From assembly GCA_016839845.1 (NCBI GenBank), contig JAEOTL010000500.1, forward strand, positions 1 to 6,064: a stretch of 6,064 bases of DNA, written 5' to 3'. Of this stretch, positions 1 to 5,264 are shown in pieces. Within the stretch, counting starts at the first letter, position 1, and every line of letters starts with the position of its first letter. A model generated the notes under the pieces. The model did not search any database. It was not told the DNA's origin and was given only the letters and a program-made list of their open reading frames with translations. The DNA is from Promethearchaeota archaeon (GTDB taxonomy: Archaea > Asgardarchaeota > Lokiarchaeia > Sigynarchaeales > SOKP01). A program made the position numbers and the translations under genes.

Positions 1-1
1 C

Positions 2-127
2 CGTTTACTTAAAAATTCTGGCTGCGTAGTTCAGAAGGAAGATGGATCAATCGTGGTTCTTCCCCCCGTAGAAGCAAAAAAAGCTTTTGATAATTTGGAT
101 CCCGAACATAAAAAATTATATCATTAA
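2..127 (+). CDS. 3' end of an unidentified protein (41 residues visible)
   Basis: This is an open frame running in from the left edge and ending at TAA (125-127). The visible C-terminus is soluble and charged: a short stretch with Gly-Cys-Val-Val, then Lys-Glu-Asp-Gly-Ser, a hydrophobic IVVLPP segment, and a helical-looking tail ending HKKLYH. Lys, Glu and Asp usage and the absence of stops make it look like genuine coding sequence. I do not recognise the family, and no catalytic motif or membrane segment is visible. The next ORF starts 22 bases downstream on the same strand, so the two could once have shared a transcript. Confidence 0.6.
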   Translation, partial: RLLKNSGCVVQKEDGSIVVLPPVEAKKAFDNLDPEHKKLYH

Positions 128-149
128 AGTTTAATTTAAATTGATTAAA

Positions 150-323
150 ATGACAGAGAAAGAATTTTTTAAAGGTAAGATTGGTCGTACAATTGATTAT
201 TCAGAACCTTGGTGGCCTGAACCGATATATATTTATAGGTGTACTTATTTTGGATTGGTTTTGATTTTTGGCTCATTTGTATTTTCCTCCGTTTTAAGAG
301 ACACAAGGTTCGAGTCTTTTTAA
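150..323 (+). pseudogene. Probable 5' remnant of an arylsulfatase gene (57 codons)
   Basis: The ATG at 150 is preferred over the in-frame TTG at 141 because residues 2-24 after it carry a recognisable motif: FFKGKIGRTIDYSEPWWPEP. Sulfatases of the bacterial arylsulfatase type commonly begin with a 'F-x-G-K-I-G-R-T ... S-x-P-W-W-P-x-P' segment just before the first beta strand of the catalytic domain. In an intact enzyme (about 500 residues or more) this is followed by the Ala-Pro-Asn ... Asp-Asp metal-binding motif and later by Cys/Ser-x-Pro-x-Arg, whose Cys/Ser becomes formylglycine. Here the homology-like part stops after about 24 residues, and the rest is a hydrophobic stretch (about residues 33-45, FGLVLIFGSFVF) and a short tail. 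Neither catalytic motif is present in any frame before the next gene. I infer a truncated, non-functional gene. A small membrane peptide with a coincidental N-terminus is the alternative. Confidence 0.5.
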
Positions 324-358
324 ATTTTGTCTCAATTTTCTGTGAAATTGGAATGGAA

Positions 359-400
359 AGGTAAATTCAGTGTCTGAGTTCAATGAAAATTTCTTTGAAA
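359..400. repeat. Direct repeat, left copy (42 bp)
   Basis: This copy matches 2208-2249 in the same orientation at 39 of 42 positions; the mismatches are at 371 (T/C), 378 (G/A) and 396 (T/A). The core shared word is TTCAATGAAAATTTCTT. It begins 35 bases after the stop of the sulfatase-like remnant. Similarity may reach further left: 312-324 and 2149-2161 agree at 11 of 13 bases, although the spacing to the repeat differs by 12 bases. The two copies flank the glycosidase gene and the membrane ORF. No transposase or terminal inverted repeat is visible. Confidence 0.75.
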
Positions 401-446
401 TATTAAAAAATTCAATGTCCCTCGAGCCTTGATTATGAATTCAAAT

Positions 447-452
447 AAAAAA
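447..452 (-). terminator. T6 tract downstream of the beta-propeller gene
   Basis: Reading leftward from the stop of the 498-1937 gene, the minus strand has a run of six T about 46 bases downstream, inside AT-rich sequence; a second run lies at 405-410. Archaeal RNA polymerase can terminate at such oligo-T tracts without a hairpin. No clear stem was found, so this is only a candidate. The rest of 324-497 holds nothing else I can support apart from the repeat. Confidence 0.25.
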
Positions 453-497
453 TATCATTATTGCCTTTAATTTTATCATGTTATAATACCTGAATTT

Positions 498-1937
498 TCA
501 AATTGAGAAAGAATAGAGTATTGCATTTCTTAAATAGAATTTAAAATTAACTTCAGTATTTAAACTGATTGAATTTTGGTCTTTCATCGTGAGTTTTAGT
601 TTTTCACCCATGCAAGTTTTCTCAATTACACCATTTCCTAATATGTTATTATTTTCATTTAGAACAGTAGCCTTAACATACCCTCCCTCATCTATATCAG
701 CAGAAAGTCCTAAATCATAACCATTCCATGGAATGGGTACTGTAATAATGCTGGATTCCAACGTATCGTCTACGGATTTATAACCAGCAAATCCATCTGG
801 GCGCAATGTAGCTAAACAAAAATATCCTTTTCTCCAATCTGTGTGAGGTCCATCACTTCCTAAATAATATAACCGAATTTCATTATTTAAGATAATGGGA
901 GATTTTGCGGCGTAGATACAACCCCAATCAATATCCCCTCTTGTTTCACTATTTGGGATTAATGCTGTCCCAGGACATATTCTATACCATTTAATAGTAT
1001 CAGGACTCCAAGCTAATTCTGTTTGTACAGTATCTGTTTTTATATTAAAAATCGCAGGTAGTCCGAGATAAATCCCATAATATTCAAAAATTGGCATTGA
1101 GTAAATCTGTAAATGAACTTCATTTCCTTCAAAAATAGGTTCTGTAAGTGTCCATGTTTTATAATCCAAACTTTCACTTCGCCCAACAAGTCGTATTCCT
1201 ATACTTTTTCCATTGTTAACCTTTGTTTGTTTCCACATTCGAGTAATTAAAACGTATTTTTCTATTGTTGGAGCCCAAATCGCATTATTATGAGTATCCC
1301 CATTCCATTTAATTCTTAGGTTTTTTGTGTCTTCACTTACTTTTTCAATATTAGGACAAACTTGAGGGATTGACCATTTTAATCCATCATTTGAGGTACA
1401 AATGAACATCCTTCTTTCATTATCGTCCGCTAAGATCAATTTATATCTCTCATTGGATTCTTCTGTGAAATCATCTTTAAATAACCCCGCACCGTGATTA
1501 TTCCTTAAAATTATATTGTTATCTTTACTATCATTGAATTCAACAATGTTTAAACTTGGTTTCTCCCAATCAATTCCATCTTTTGAGATTGCATAACAAA
1601 TACCCATTTCTCGACTTTTTTTACTACCATACTTGACATACATTTCCCGTAATCTTTTAATATAACTCCCAGGTTTCTTCTTTTTGTTCTTTGTTTTACT
1701 CGTTGCATAATCAACAATAAAAGGACTATACCAACATCGATAATATGCTTGATTATTTATTGTATCAAAAATAATATTTGCATATAAATTATCAAATCTG
1801 GGCTCCCAAAGTTTATCTTCGGTAAAAAGAGGATTATTTTTGTTTTTAGTAACTTTCCCAAGTGTTAGCTTACAATTTTCGGAGTGTTTAATTACACGAG
1901 AATCTAATAATAGGTATTTTTTTGGAGTAATAGGCAT
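498..1937 (-). CDS. Five-bladed beta-propeller glycosidase-like protein (GH43/GH32-type fold)
   Basis: This is a complete 479-residue protein. It resembles a conserved family of glycosidase-like beta-propellers (GH32/43/62/68 fold group) abundant in Planctomycetes and Verrucomicrobia. Family-like blocks in order are: NPLFTEDKLWE (35-45), NLYANIIFD (50-58), YRCWYSPF (66-73), REMGICYAISKDGIDWEKP (109-127), HGAGLFKDD (148-156), GDTHNNAIWAP (213-223), ELAWSPDTIKWYR (307-319), DWGCIYAAKSPI (337-348), EIRLYYLGSDGPH (353-365), LRPDGFAGY (378-386), and a C-terminal beta domain ending FYLRNAILYSFSI. The S-x-D-(G/T)-x-x-W repeats (118-124, 182-188, 311-317) mark propeller blades. No signal peptide or membrane segment is seen, so it is probably cytoplasmic. 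The substrate is unknown and catalytic acids cannot be assigned with confidence. A Lys-rich insert (about 80-107) looks like a surface loop. The gene lies next to a sulfatase-like remnant, a pairing common in polysaccharide-utilisation loci, and between direct repeats, which suggests horizontal acquisition. No ribosome-binding site precedes the ATG. Confidence 0.85.
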   Translation of the reverse strand: MPITPKKYLLLDSRVIKHSENCKLTLGKVTKNKNNPLFTEDKLWEPRFDNLYANIIFDTINNQAYYRCWYSPFIVDYATSKTKNKKKKPGSYIKRLREMYVKYGSKKSREMGICYAISKDGIDWEKPSLNIVEFNDSKDNNIILRNNHGAGLFKDDFTEESNERYKLILADDNERRMFICTSNDGLKWSIPQVCPNIEKVSEDTKNLRIKWNGDTHNNAIWAPTIEKYVLITRMWKQTKVNNGKSIGIRLVGRSESLDYKTWTLTEPIFEGNEVHLQIYSMPIFEYYGIYLGLPAIFNIKTDTVQTELAWSPDTIKWYRICPGTALIPNSETRGDIDWGCIYAAKSPIILNNEIRLYYLGSDGPHTDWRKGYFCLATLRPDGFAGYKSVDDTLESSIITVPIPWNGYDLGLSADIDEGGYVKATVLNENNNILGNGVIEKTCMGEKLKLTMKDQNSISLNTEVNFKFYLRNAILYSFSI

Positions 1938-1960
1938 AGTATATTATTAATTTGTGGAGT

Positions 1961-1970
1961 ATAAATAAAA
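1961..1970 (-). promoter_or_regulatory. TATA-like box for the beta-propeller gene; likely leaderless start
   Basis: On the minus strand this reads TTTTATTTAT followed by ACTCCAC, centred about 28 bases before the ATG at 1937. Archaeal transcription usually starts about 22-27 bases downstream of the TATA centre, which would put the start within a few bases of the ATG. The sequence just before the ATG (AATTAATAATATACT) has no Shine-Dalgarno element, which agrees with a leaderless mRNA. The same bases read on the plus strand as TATAAATAAAAAG and could also serve the opposite ORF. Confidence 0.4.
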
Positions 1971-2156
1971 AGAGTTGATTGGTATTTAAAATTATTATTC
2001 CAATTTTTTGTTTCTACACCCGTAGAAAAGAAATTGCAACAATTCTTGTTAATATTGGGAATCTTGCTCTTTATCATTGGTGTGGGTACCAATATTGTCT
2101 ATGAACTACAGAAGTGGTGGGCTCAACAGGAAGAAAAAGAGAAAAAGGGAGTCTAA
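1965..2156 (+). pseudogene. Small single-helix membrane ORF lacking a clear start; possible gene remnant
   Basis: The open frame follows an in-frame TAA at 1962-1964 and runs 63 codons to TAA at 2154-2156. It reads like real protein: a basic N-terminal part (KRVDWYLKLLFQFF), STPVEKK, one transmembrane helix (LQQFLLILGILLFIIGVG, about residues 24-41), then a cytoplasmic-looking amphipathic and charged tail (YELQKWWAQQEEKEKKGV). There is no ATG or GTG start ahead of the helix. The only usable start is a TTG at 2034 without a ribosome-binding site, giving about 40 residues. It may therefore be the 3' fragment of a larger membrane protein that was disrupted, or a small protein with a non-standard start. 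It is divergent from the beta-propeller gene and shares its upstream TATA-like sequence. I do not recognise the family. Confidence 0.4.
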
Positions 2157-2207
2157 TTAAAAAAGGAAACCTATAAATTTCGTGTGATGACATAGAATTA
2201 ATGGAAT

Positions 2208-2249
2208 AGGTAAATTCAGCGTCTGAATTCAATGAAAATTTCTTAGAAA
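2208..2249. repeat. Direct repeat, right copy (42 bp)
   Basis: This is the partner of 359-400 (39/42 identical, same orientation). It starts 52 bases after the stop of the small membrane ORF, as the left copy follows the stop of the sulfatase-like remnant. The plus-strand frame through the repeat is open for over 20 codons in both copies (core NENF), but neither has a start codon and both soon end. I treat it as non-coding or as a relic of a duplicated 3' gene region. Confidence 0.75.
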
Positions 2250-2281
2250 AAAAGGATAGGAACGAATACAAGCCATCCGAA

Positions 2282-2295
2282 ATATTTTAAAATAT
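2282..2295. other. Perfect 14-bp AT palindrome
   Basis: ATATTTTAAAATAT is a perfect palindrome lying 92 bases downstream of the hypA-like stop and 32 bases right of the direct repeat. It could be a protein-binding site or simply a product of AT richness. Apart from this and the T-tract, 2250-2387 holds nothing I can support. Confidence 0.25.
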
Positions 2296-2332
2296 CTAAA
2301 TATCTTACTATTCTAATACAGAAACATTAGTG

Positions 2333-2339
2333 AAAAAAA
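2333..2339 (-). terminator. T7 tract downstream of the hypA-like gene
   Basis: The minus strand has seven consecutive T 48 bases past the TAA of the hypA-like gene. A weak complementary pair, GAGA/TCTC (2341-2358), lies just upstream in the direction of transcription. This fits an oligo-T archaeal terminator for the mutase-hypA cluster, but the evidence is only compositional. Confidence 0.3.
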
Positions 2340-2387
2340 TGAGAGAAAACAAAATCTCACCGACTATTGAATTTCAATAAATTTGAT

Positions 2388-2837
2388 TTAAGTTCTAAGA
2401 TCTCTTATTGTGATTCCTTTTCCTTTAATTAGAGTAGTATTGGAACTGTCACATTTTCGGCAATGAAACACATTTCTACCTAAGTTAGGATTGGCTTTAA
2501 GGATCAATTTTTCAGCAACAGCTTTTTCATACTGTTCATATTCCTCCAATCTTCCTTCATTTGCAGCTTTTTCCTTTTCTAAATTAAACCATATCTCTGA
2601 ATTTTTCTGACATGAATTGCAATGAAGCACTCCAGGTGTTCGCTTAATATTGAGTTTTGCATTTTCAGCGATAGTGCCTTTTTTCAAACTGTCAAAGGCA
2701 TGTTGAGCATAGATTTCAACAATTAAGGCAAAATCTCCCACTTCAAGATTGATTTCACTAATTCTGCTGGCATTATTCTGTCTTGCGACTTCAAGACATT
2801 TTTTAAAAATCTGGCTTACCACTGAATATTCATGCAT
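2388..2837 (-). CDS. hypA: HypA-like nickel/zinc metallochaperone
   Basis: This 149-residue protein has the HypA architecture. The N-terminus MHEYSVVSQIF carries the nickel-binding Met1-His2-Glu3. It is followed by INLEVGDFALI (29-39), the helix leading to KKGTIAENAKLNI (52-64), and PGVLHCNSC. The zinc site is formed by Cys73/Cys76 and Cys126/Cys129. The C-terminal strand GKGITIRDL closes the fold. HypA normally delivers Ni to NiFe-hydrogenase together with the GTPase HypB. Bacterial HypA is about 115 residues with the two CxxC pairs close together; thermococcal forms have a longer insert. Here about 49 residues, mostly charged helix (EKEKAANEGRLEEYEQYEKAVAEK), separate the pairs, longer still. 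The ATG at 2837 follows GAGAGGATAAGAAA, an acceptable ribosome-binding site. No hydrogenase or hypB gene is in the window. Co-direction with the mutase genes suggests either a metal or cofactor role linked to the B12 enzyme or an unrelated gene in the same transcript. The family call is solid; the role is open. Confidence 0.85.
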   Translation of the reverse strand: MHEYSVVSQIFKKCLEVARQNNASRISEINLEVGDFALIVEIYAQHAFDSLKKGTIAENAKLNIKRTPGVLHCNSCQKNSEIWFNLEKEKAANEGRLEEYEQYEKAVAEKLILKANPNLGRNVFHCRKCDSSNTTLIKGKGITIRDLRT

Positions 2838-2879
2838 TTTCTTATCCTCTCAAAATAGAAATAATTTACGAATTGGGAC

Positions 2880-3008
2880 TCAACCAGAGATATCTACGAT
2901 TTTTTCGTTTCGCTGAATTATTTTATCCATTAATTCGTCAATATTCTTGTTTTCGTCAAAATTGATGGAATTGCATACCATTTCATAGTGACCACATGCT
3001 AGGCAAAA
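2880..3008 (-). CDS. Short cysteine-containing open stretch after tandem stops (possible small protein)
   Basis: Directly after the B12-subunit stop, the same frame reads TAA, TAG and then 42 sense codons to TGA (2880-2882). The translation begins FCLACGHYEMVC, a Cys-x-x-Cys-Gly-His pattern like half of a zinc ribbon, continues NSINFDENKNIDELMDK and ends in a charged helix and VDISG. It looks coding rather than random. However, the first usable start is the ATG at 2981 (33 residues), inside the motif, without a clear ribosome-binding site and after the first two cysteines. Options are a small zinc protein with an unrecognised start, an upstream frameshift, stop readthrough from the B12 subunit, or a decayed gene. 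It lies 42 bases ahead of the hypA-like ATG, in the same direction. Confidence 0.35.
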   Translation of the reverse strand, partial: FCLACGHYEMVCNSINFDENKNIDELMDKIIQRNEKIVDISG

Positions 3009-3011
3009 CTA

Positions 3012-3407
3012 TTATTTTACATTCTCCCTAATAAATTTAACAATATCAGAAACCATAGATCCAGGTCCATACACATTCGCAACGCCCATTTCCTTTAACT
3101 TTGGAAAATCTTTTGCAGGGATCACACCACCTAATAAAATCATGATATTATCCAATACTTCTCGTTCCTTTAAGAGATCTATAACTTCTTGAGTATATGC
3201 AAAATGGGCCCCAGAATGGATACTCAATCCAATAACATCAACATCTTCTTGAATTGCTGCTTCGACAATCTGTTGCACGTTTTGAAAGCCCCCAAATATA
3301 AGTTCCATTCCTGCATCTCTAATTGCTCTTGAAACGACAATCCCTCCACGCCAATGCCCGTCAATGCCTGGTTTTGACATTAGTACTCTTATTTTCTTTT
3401 CACTCAT
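3012..3407 (-). CDS. Adenosylcobalamin-binding subunit of an acyl-CoA mutase
   Basis: This 131-residue stand-alone B12-binding domain (Rossmann-like) is the small subunit of split methylmalonyl-CoA mutase-type enzymes. The cobalamin motif is clear: Lys12 ... Asp16-Gly-His18-x-x-Gly21, where His18 replaces the dimethylbenzimidazole ligand of cobalt and Asp16 and Lys12 support it. GLSIHSGAH (60-68) forms the second loop, and GGVIPAKDFPKLKEMGV (93-109) plus YGPGS (113-117) complete the cofactor pocket. The usual Ser-x-Leu of the second loop is here Ser62-Ile-His64, and the usual His-Asp-Arg-Gly after the cobalt ligand is His-Trp-Arg-Gly, so the pocket is slightly unusual. The ATG at 3407 is preceded by GGTGAT at 9-base spacing, an excellent archaeal-type ribosome-binding site. 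It lies 20 bases after the catalytic subunit gene, almost certainly in one operon. Confidence 0.92.
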   Translation of the reverse strand: MSEKKIRVLMSKPGIDGHWRGGIVVSRAIRDAGMELIFGGFQNVQQIVEAAIQEDVDVIGLSIHSGAHFAYTQEVIDLLKEREVLDNIMILLGGVIPAKDFPKLKEMGVANVYGPGSMVSDIVKFIRENVK

Positions 3408-3427
3408 AATAATATCACCATTTCAAT

Positions 3428-5101
3428 TTATATTGCTAACGGAGGCTCCCAAATACCCCATATTTCTCGATAAATATCACAGATTTCCCCTACAGTTGCT
3501 CCTTCTTTTGTAGCTTCCATAATGATAGGCATCACATTTTCTTCCTTTTCGCAAACGTCTCGCAATTTATCCAAGATTTTTTCTAATTTAGCATTGTCTC
3601 TTCGTGCTTTTAGTTTATTGATCCTATCAACTTCTATATCAATGGCTTCCTTATTAGTTCTAAACACATCAGTTACATCATCGTAAGGAACTTCGTATTT
3701 ATTAACCCCAAGCATTATTTCGTCTTTACTTTCAATTCTTATCCTTCTTTTATGAAACGCATCCCGCATCTCTTTGTATAGAAATCCAGTTGAGAGGGCT
3801 TTATCTATGGAGCCTACTTTCTGAATCTTATCCATATATTTCCACACTCTCTCCTCAATTTCGTCAGTGAGCCACTCAACAAAATACGAACCAGCTAGCG
3901 GATCTATGGTATTATGTATTCGAGATTCCTCGGAAATAACTTGTTGCGTTCTTAAAGCAACTAAAGCTGCCTCTTCAGATGGTAAACAAATTGCTTCATC
4001 ATAAGAATTAGTGTGTAATGACTGACAACCTCCTAAATTCGCCTCTAAAGCTTGGATTGCTGTCCTTACTATATTTACTTTAGGTAATTGAGCTGTTAAT
4101 GAAGAACCTGCTGTCTGAACATGGAATCGAAACCCGAAATTCTTAGGATCCTTTACGTCATACTTTTGCATTAATTTATACCAAATTCTTCGGGCTGCCC
4201 TAAACTTTGCGATTTCTTCAAAGAAATCCTTATGGGCTGCTAAATGAAAGGCTAGTCTTCCTACGAAATCATCAACTTTCCAACCACGTTCAATGATATT
4301 GTCAATATGAGAACACGCGCTGGCAAAAACAAACCCAAGTTCTTGTACAGCATCAATTCCGCCTTCACGGTAATTATAACCTGTAAAATTAATAGGATGC
4401 CATCTTGGAACATTTTTCATGGGTACCGTCCATTCAATGAAATCACAGGCTAATCGAAGGATATGATTAGGGGGACAGTTTTTATAAGGAATATATCCAA
4501 CTGTCATTGTCAATATATCATTTTGAGTAGTTCCCATCAGTTGACTAATATCATATCCCCGCATTTTCGCCATATTGAAATACATTGCACATACTGGAGC
4601 AGAAGTAAATGGTTCAACCACTAATGCTACGCTAATTTTGTCTATCGGGATATCTTCTGTAAGAGCAAATAATGAATCAATACAATACAAGGGAACTCCG
4701 CTTGTTCCAACCTCTGGAGCTCCATCAGGATTAGTTGGGTCAATTCCATTAAATGTTAAAGCATCAACTGCAGCACTAAATCCAGTTTCACCATTCTTAT
4801 AAAGAAATTTCCATCTTTTGTTTGTTTCTTCGGGGGTTCCGTGACCTGAGAATAGCCTCATAGTCCATAATCTTCCTCTATACATTGACGGATAAACACC
4901 ACGAGTATAAGGAGCCATTCCTGGAAAATTGATATCATTCATATAATCTTTATCTTTTAAATCTAAAGGAGTATAAAGATTTTTAATTGGGATCTCTGAG
5001 TCAGTAACAAATTTAACATCGCGTTCTTTCAGATTTTCATATAGCTTTTCCCATTTCTCTTTCTCTTGTCTGACTTTTTCCAAATAATTTTTATCGAACA
5101 A
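3428..5101 (-). CDS. Acyl-CoA mutase catalytic (large) subunit, divergent methylmalonyl-CoA mutase family
   Basis: This complete 557-residue protein is of normal length for the catalytic subunit of a two-subunit B12 acyl-CoA mutase (TIM barrel). Such enzymes rearrange the carbon skeleton of a CoA thioester by a radical route using adenosylcobalamin held by the separate subunit encoded just downstream. Family blocks are TRGVYPSMYRGRLWTM (66-81), GHGTPEETNKRW (86-97), GTTQNDIL (190-197), TAGSSLTAQLP (330-340), GGCQSLHTNSYDEAICLP (357-374), ALRTQQVISEES (382-393) and TIDPLAGSYFVEWL (398-411). Substrate-contact positions differ from true methylmalonyl-CoA mutase. The Tyr that binds the carboxylate (Tyr89 in Propionibacterium) is Phe84. 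The Arg after QNDIL (Arg207) is missing; Tyr203 or Ile204 stands there. The active-site His (His244, in GYHxREAG) is Asn243. I infer a different CoA substrate. The TTG start at 5101 is chosen because a stop lies two codons upstream and GTGAT sits 6 bases before it. Confidence 0.93.
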   Translation of the reverse strand: MFDKNYLEKVRQEKEKWEKLYENLKERDVKFVTDSEIPIKNLYTPLDLKDKDYMNDINFPGMAPYTRGVYPSMYRGRLWTMRLFSGHGTPEETNKRWKFLYKNGETGFSAAVDALTFNGIDPTNPDGAPEVGTSGVPLYCIDSLFALTEDIPIDKISVALVVEPFTSAPVCAMYFNMAKMRGYDISQLMGTTQNDILTMTVGYIPYKNCPPNHILRLACDFIEWTVPMKNVPRWHPINFTGYNYREGGIDAVQELGFVFASACSHIDNIIERGWKVDDFVGRLAFHLAAHKDFFEEIAKFRAARRIWYKLMQKYDVKDPKNFGFRFHVQTAGSSLTAQLPKVNIVRTAIQALEANLGGCQSLHTNSYDEAICLPSEEAALVALRTQQVISEESRIHNTIDPLAGSYFVEWLTDEIEERVWKYMDKIQKVGSIDKALSTGFLYKEMRDAFHKRRIRIESKDEIMLGVNKYEVPYDDVTDVFRTNKEAIDIEVDRINKLKARRDNAKLEKILDKLRDVCEKEENVMPIIMEATKEGATVGEICDIYREIWGIWEPPLAI

Positions 5102-5264
5102 GTCTTAATCACGCAGATTTGGTTTAATTTGAATATTCAATCTAATAAGTTTAATTATAATTATTTACTAAAATACTTAATCGTTTAAAATAGCACATAA
5201 ACTTCTATTTTAAAAAGAAAGAACAAGAGTAGAAAAAAATTAGGATACGGGGTAGTGAGTAAAA
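5102..5264. promoter_or_regulatory. Divergent promoter region between the mutase cluster and the winged-helix/Fe-S gene
   Basis: These 163 bases are very AT-rich and drive both directions. For the plus strand, TTTAAAATA (5184-5192) and ATTTTAAAAAG (5207-5217) are TATA-like, about 73-81 and 48-58 bases before the ATG at 5265. For the minus strand, TTATAATTAAAC (about 5150-5161) lies about 50-60 bases ahead of the TTG at 5101. The plus gene has GGTAGTGAG 6 bases before its ATG as a plausible ribosome-binding site. No strong operator palindrome is evident. The exact boxes are uncertain because AT-rich DNA yields many matches. Confidence 0.35.

Noticed and set aside
302..330. GGTTCGAGTC (308-317) resembles a tRNA T-arm, suggesting a tRNA or attachment-site remnant.
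   Set aside because: Only four of five T-stem pairs form, and no matching acceptor, anticodon or D-arm is found upstream. It lies inside the tail of the short remnant ORF and is best explained by chance.
359..410. A peptide encoded by the 42-bp repeat (core NENF on the plus strand, SKKFSLNSD on the minus strand).
   Set aside because: Neither strand has a start codon in both copies, and the three mismatches do not consistently favour one frame.
359..2249. CRISPR array or insertion sequence suggested by the repeats.
   Set aside because: There are only two copies 1.8 kb apart, with no spacers, no cas genes, no transposase and no terminal inverted repeats.
1904..2271. Two overlapping minus-strand ORFs (1904-2092 and 2074-2271).
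   Set aside because: They overlap the start of the glycosidase gene or lie opposite the membrane ORF and the repeat, have low-complexity Phe/Ser/Leu-rich translations, and contain no recognisable motif.
4575..4802. Plus-strand ORF of 75 codons.
   Set aside because: It lies wholly antisense to the conserved mutase catalytic gene and shows no protein features of its own.
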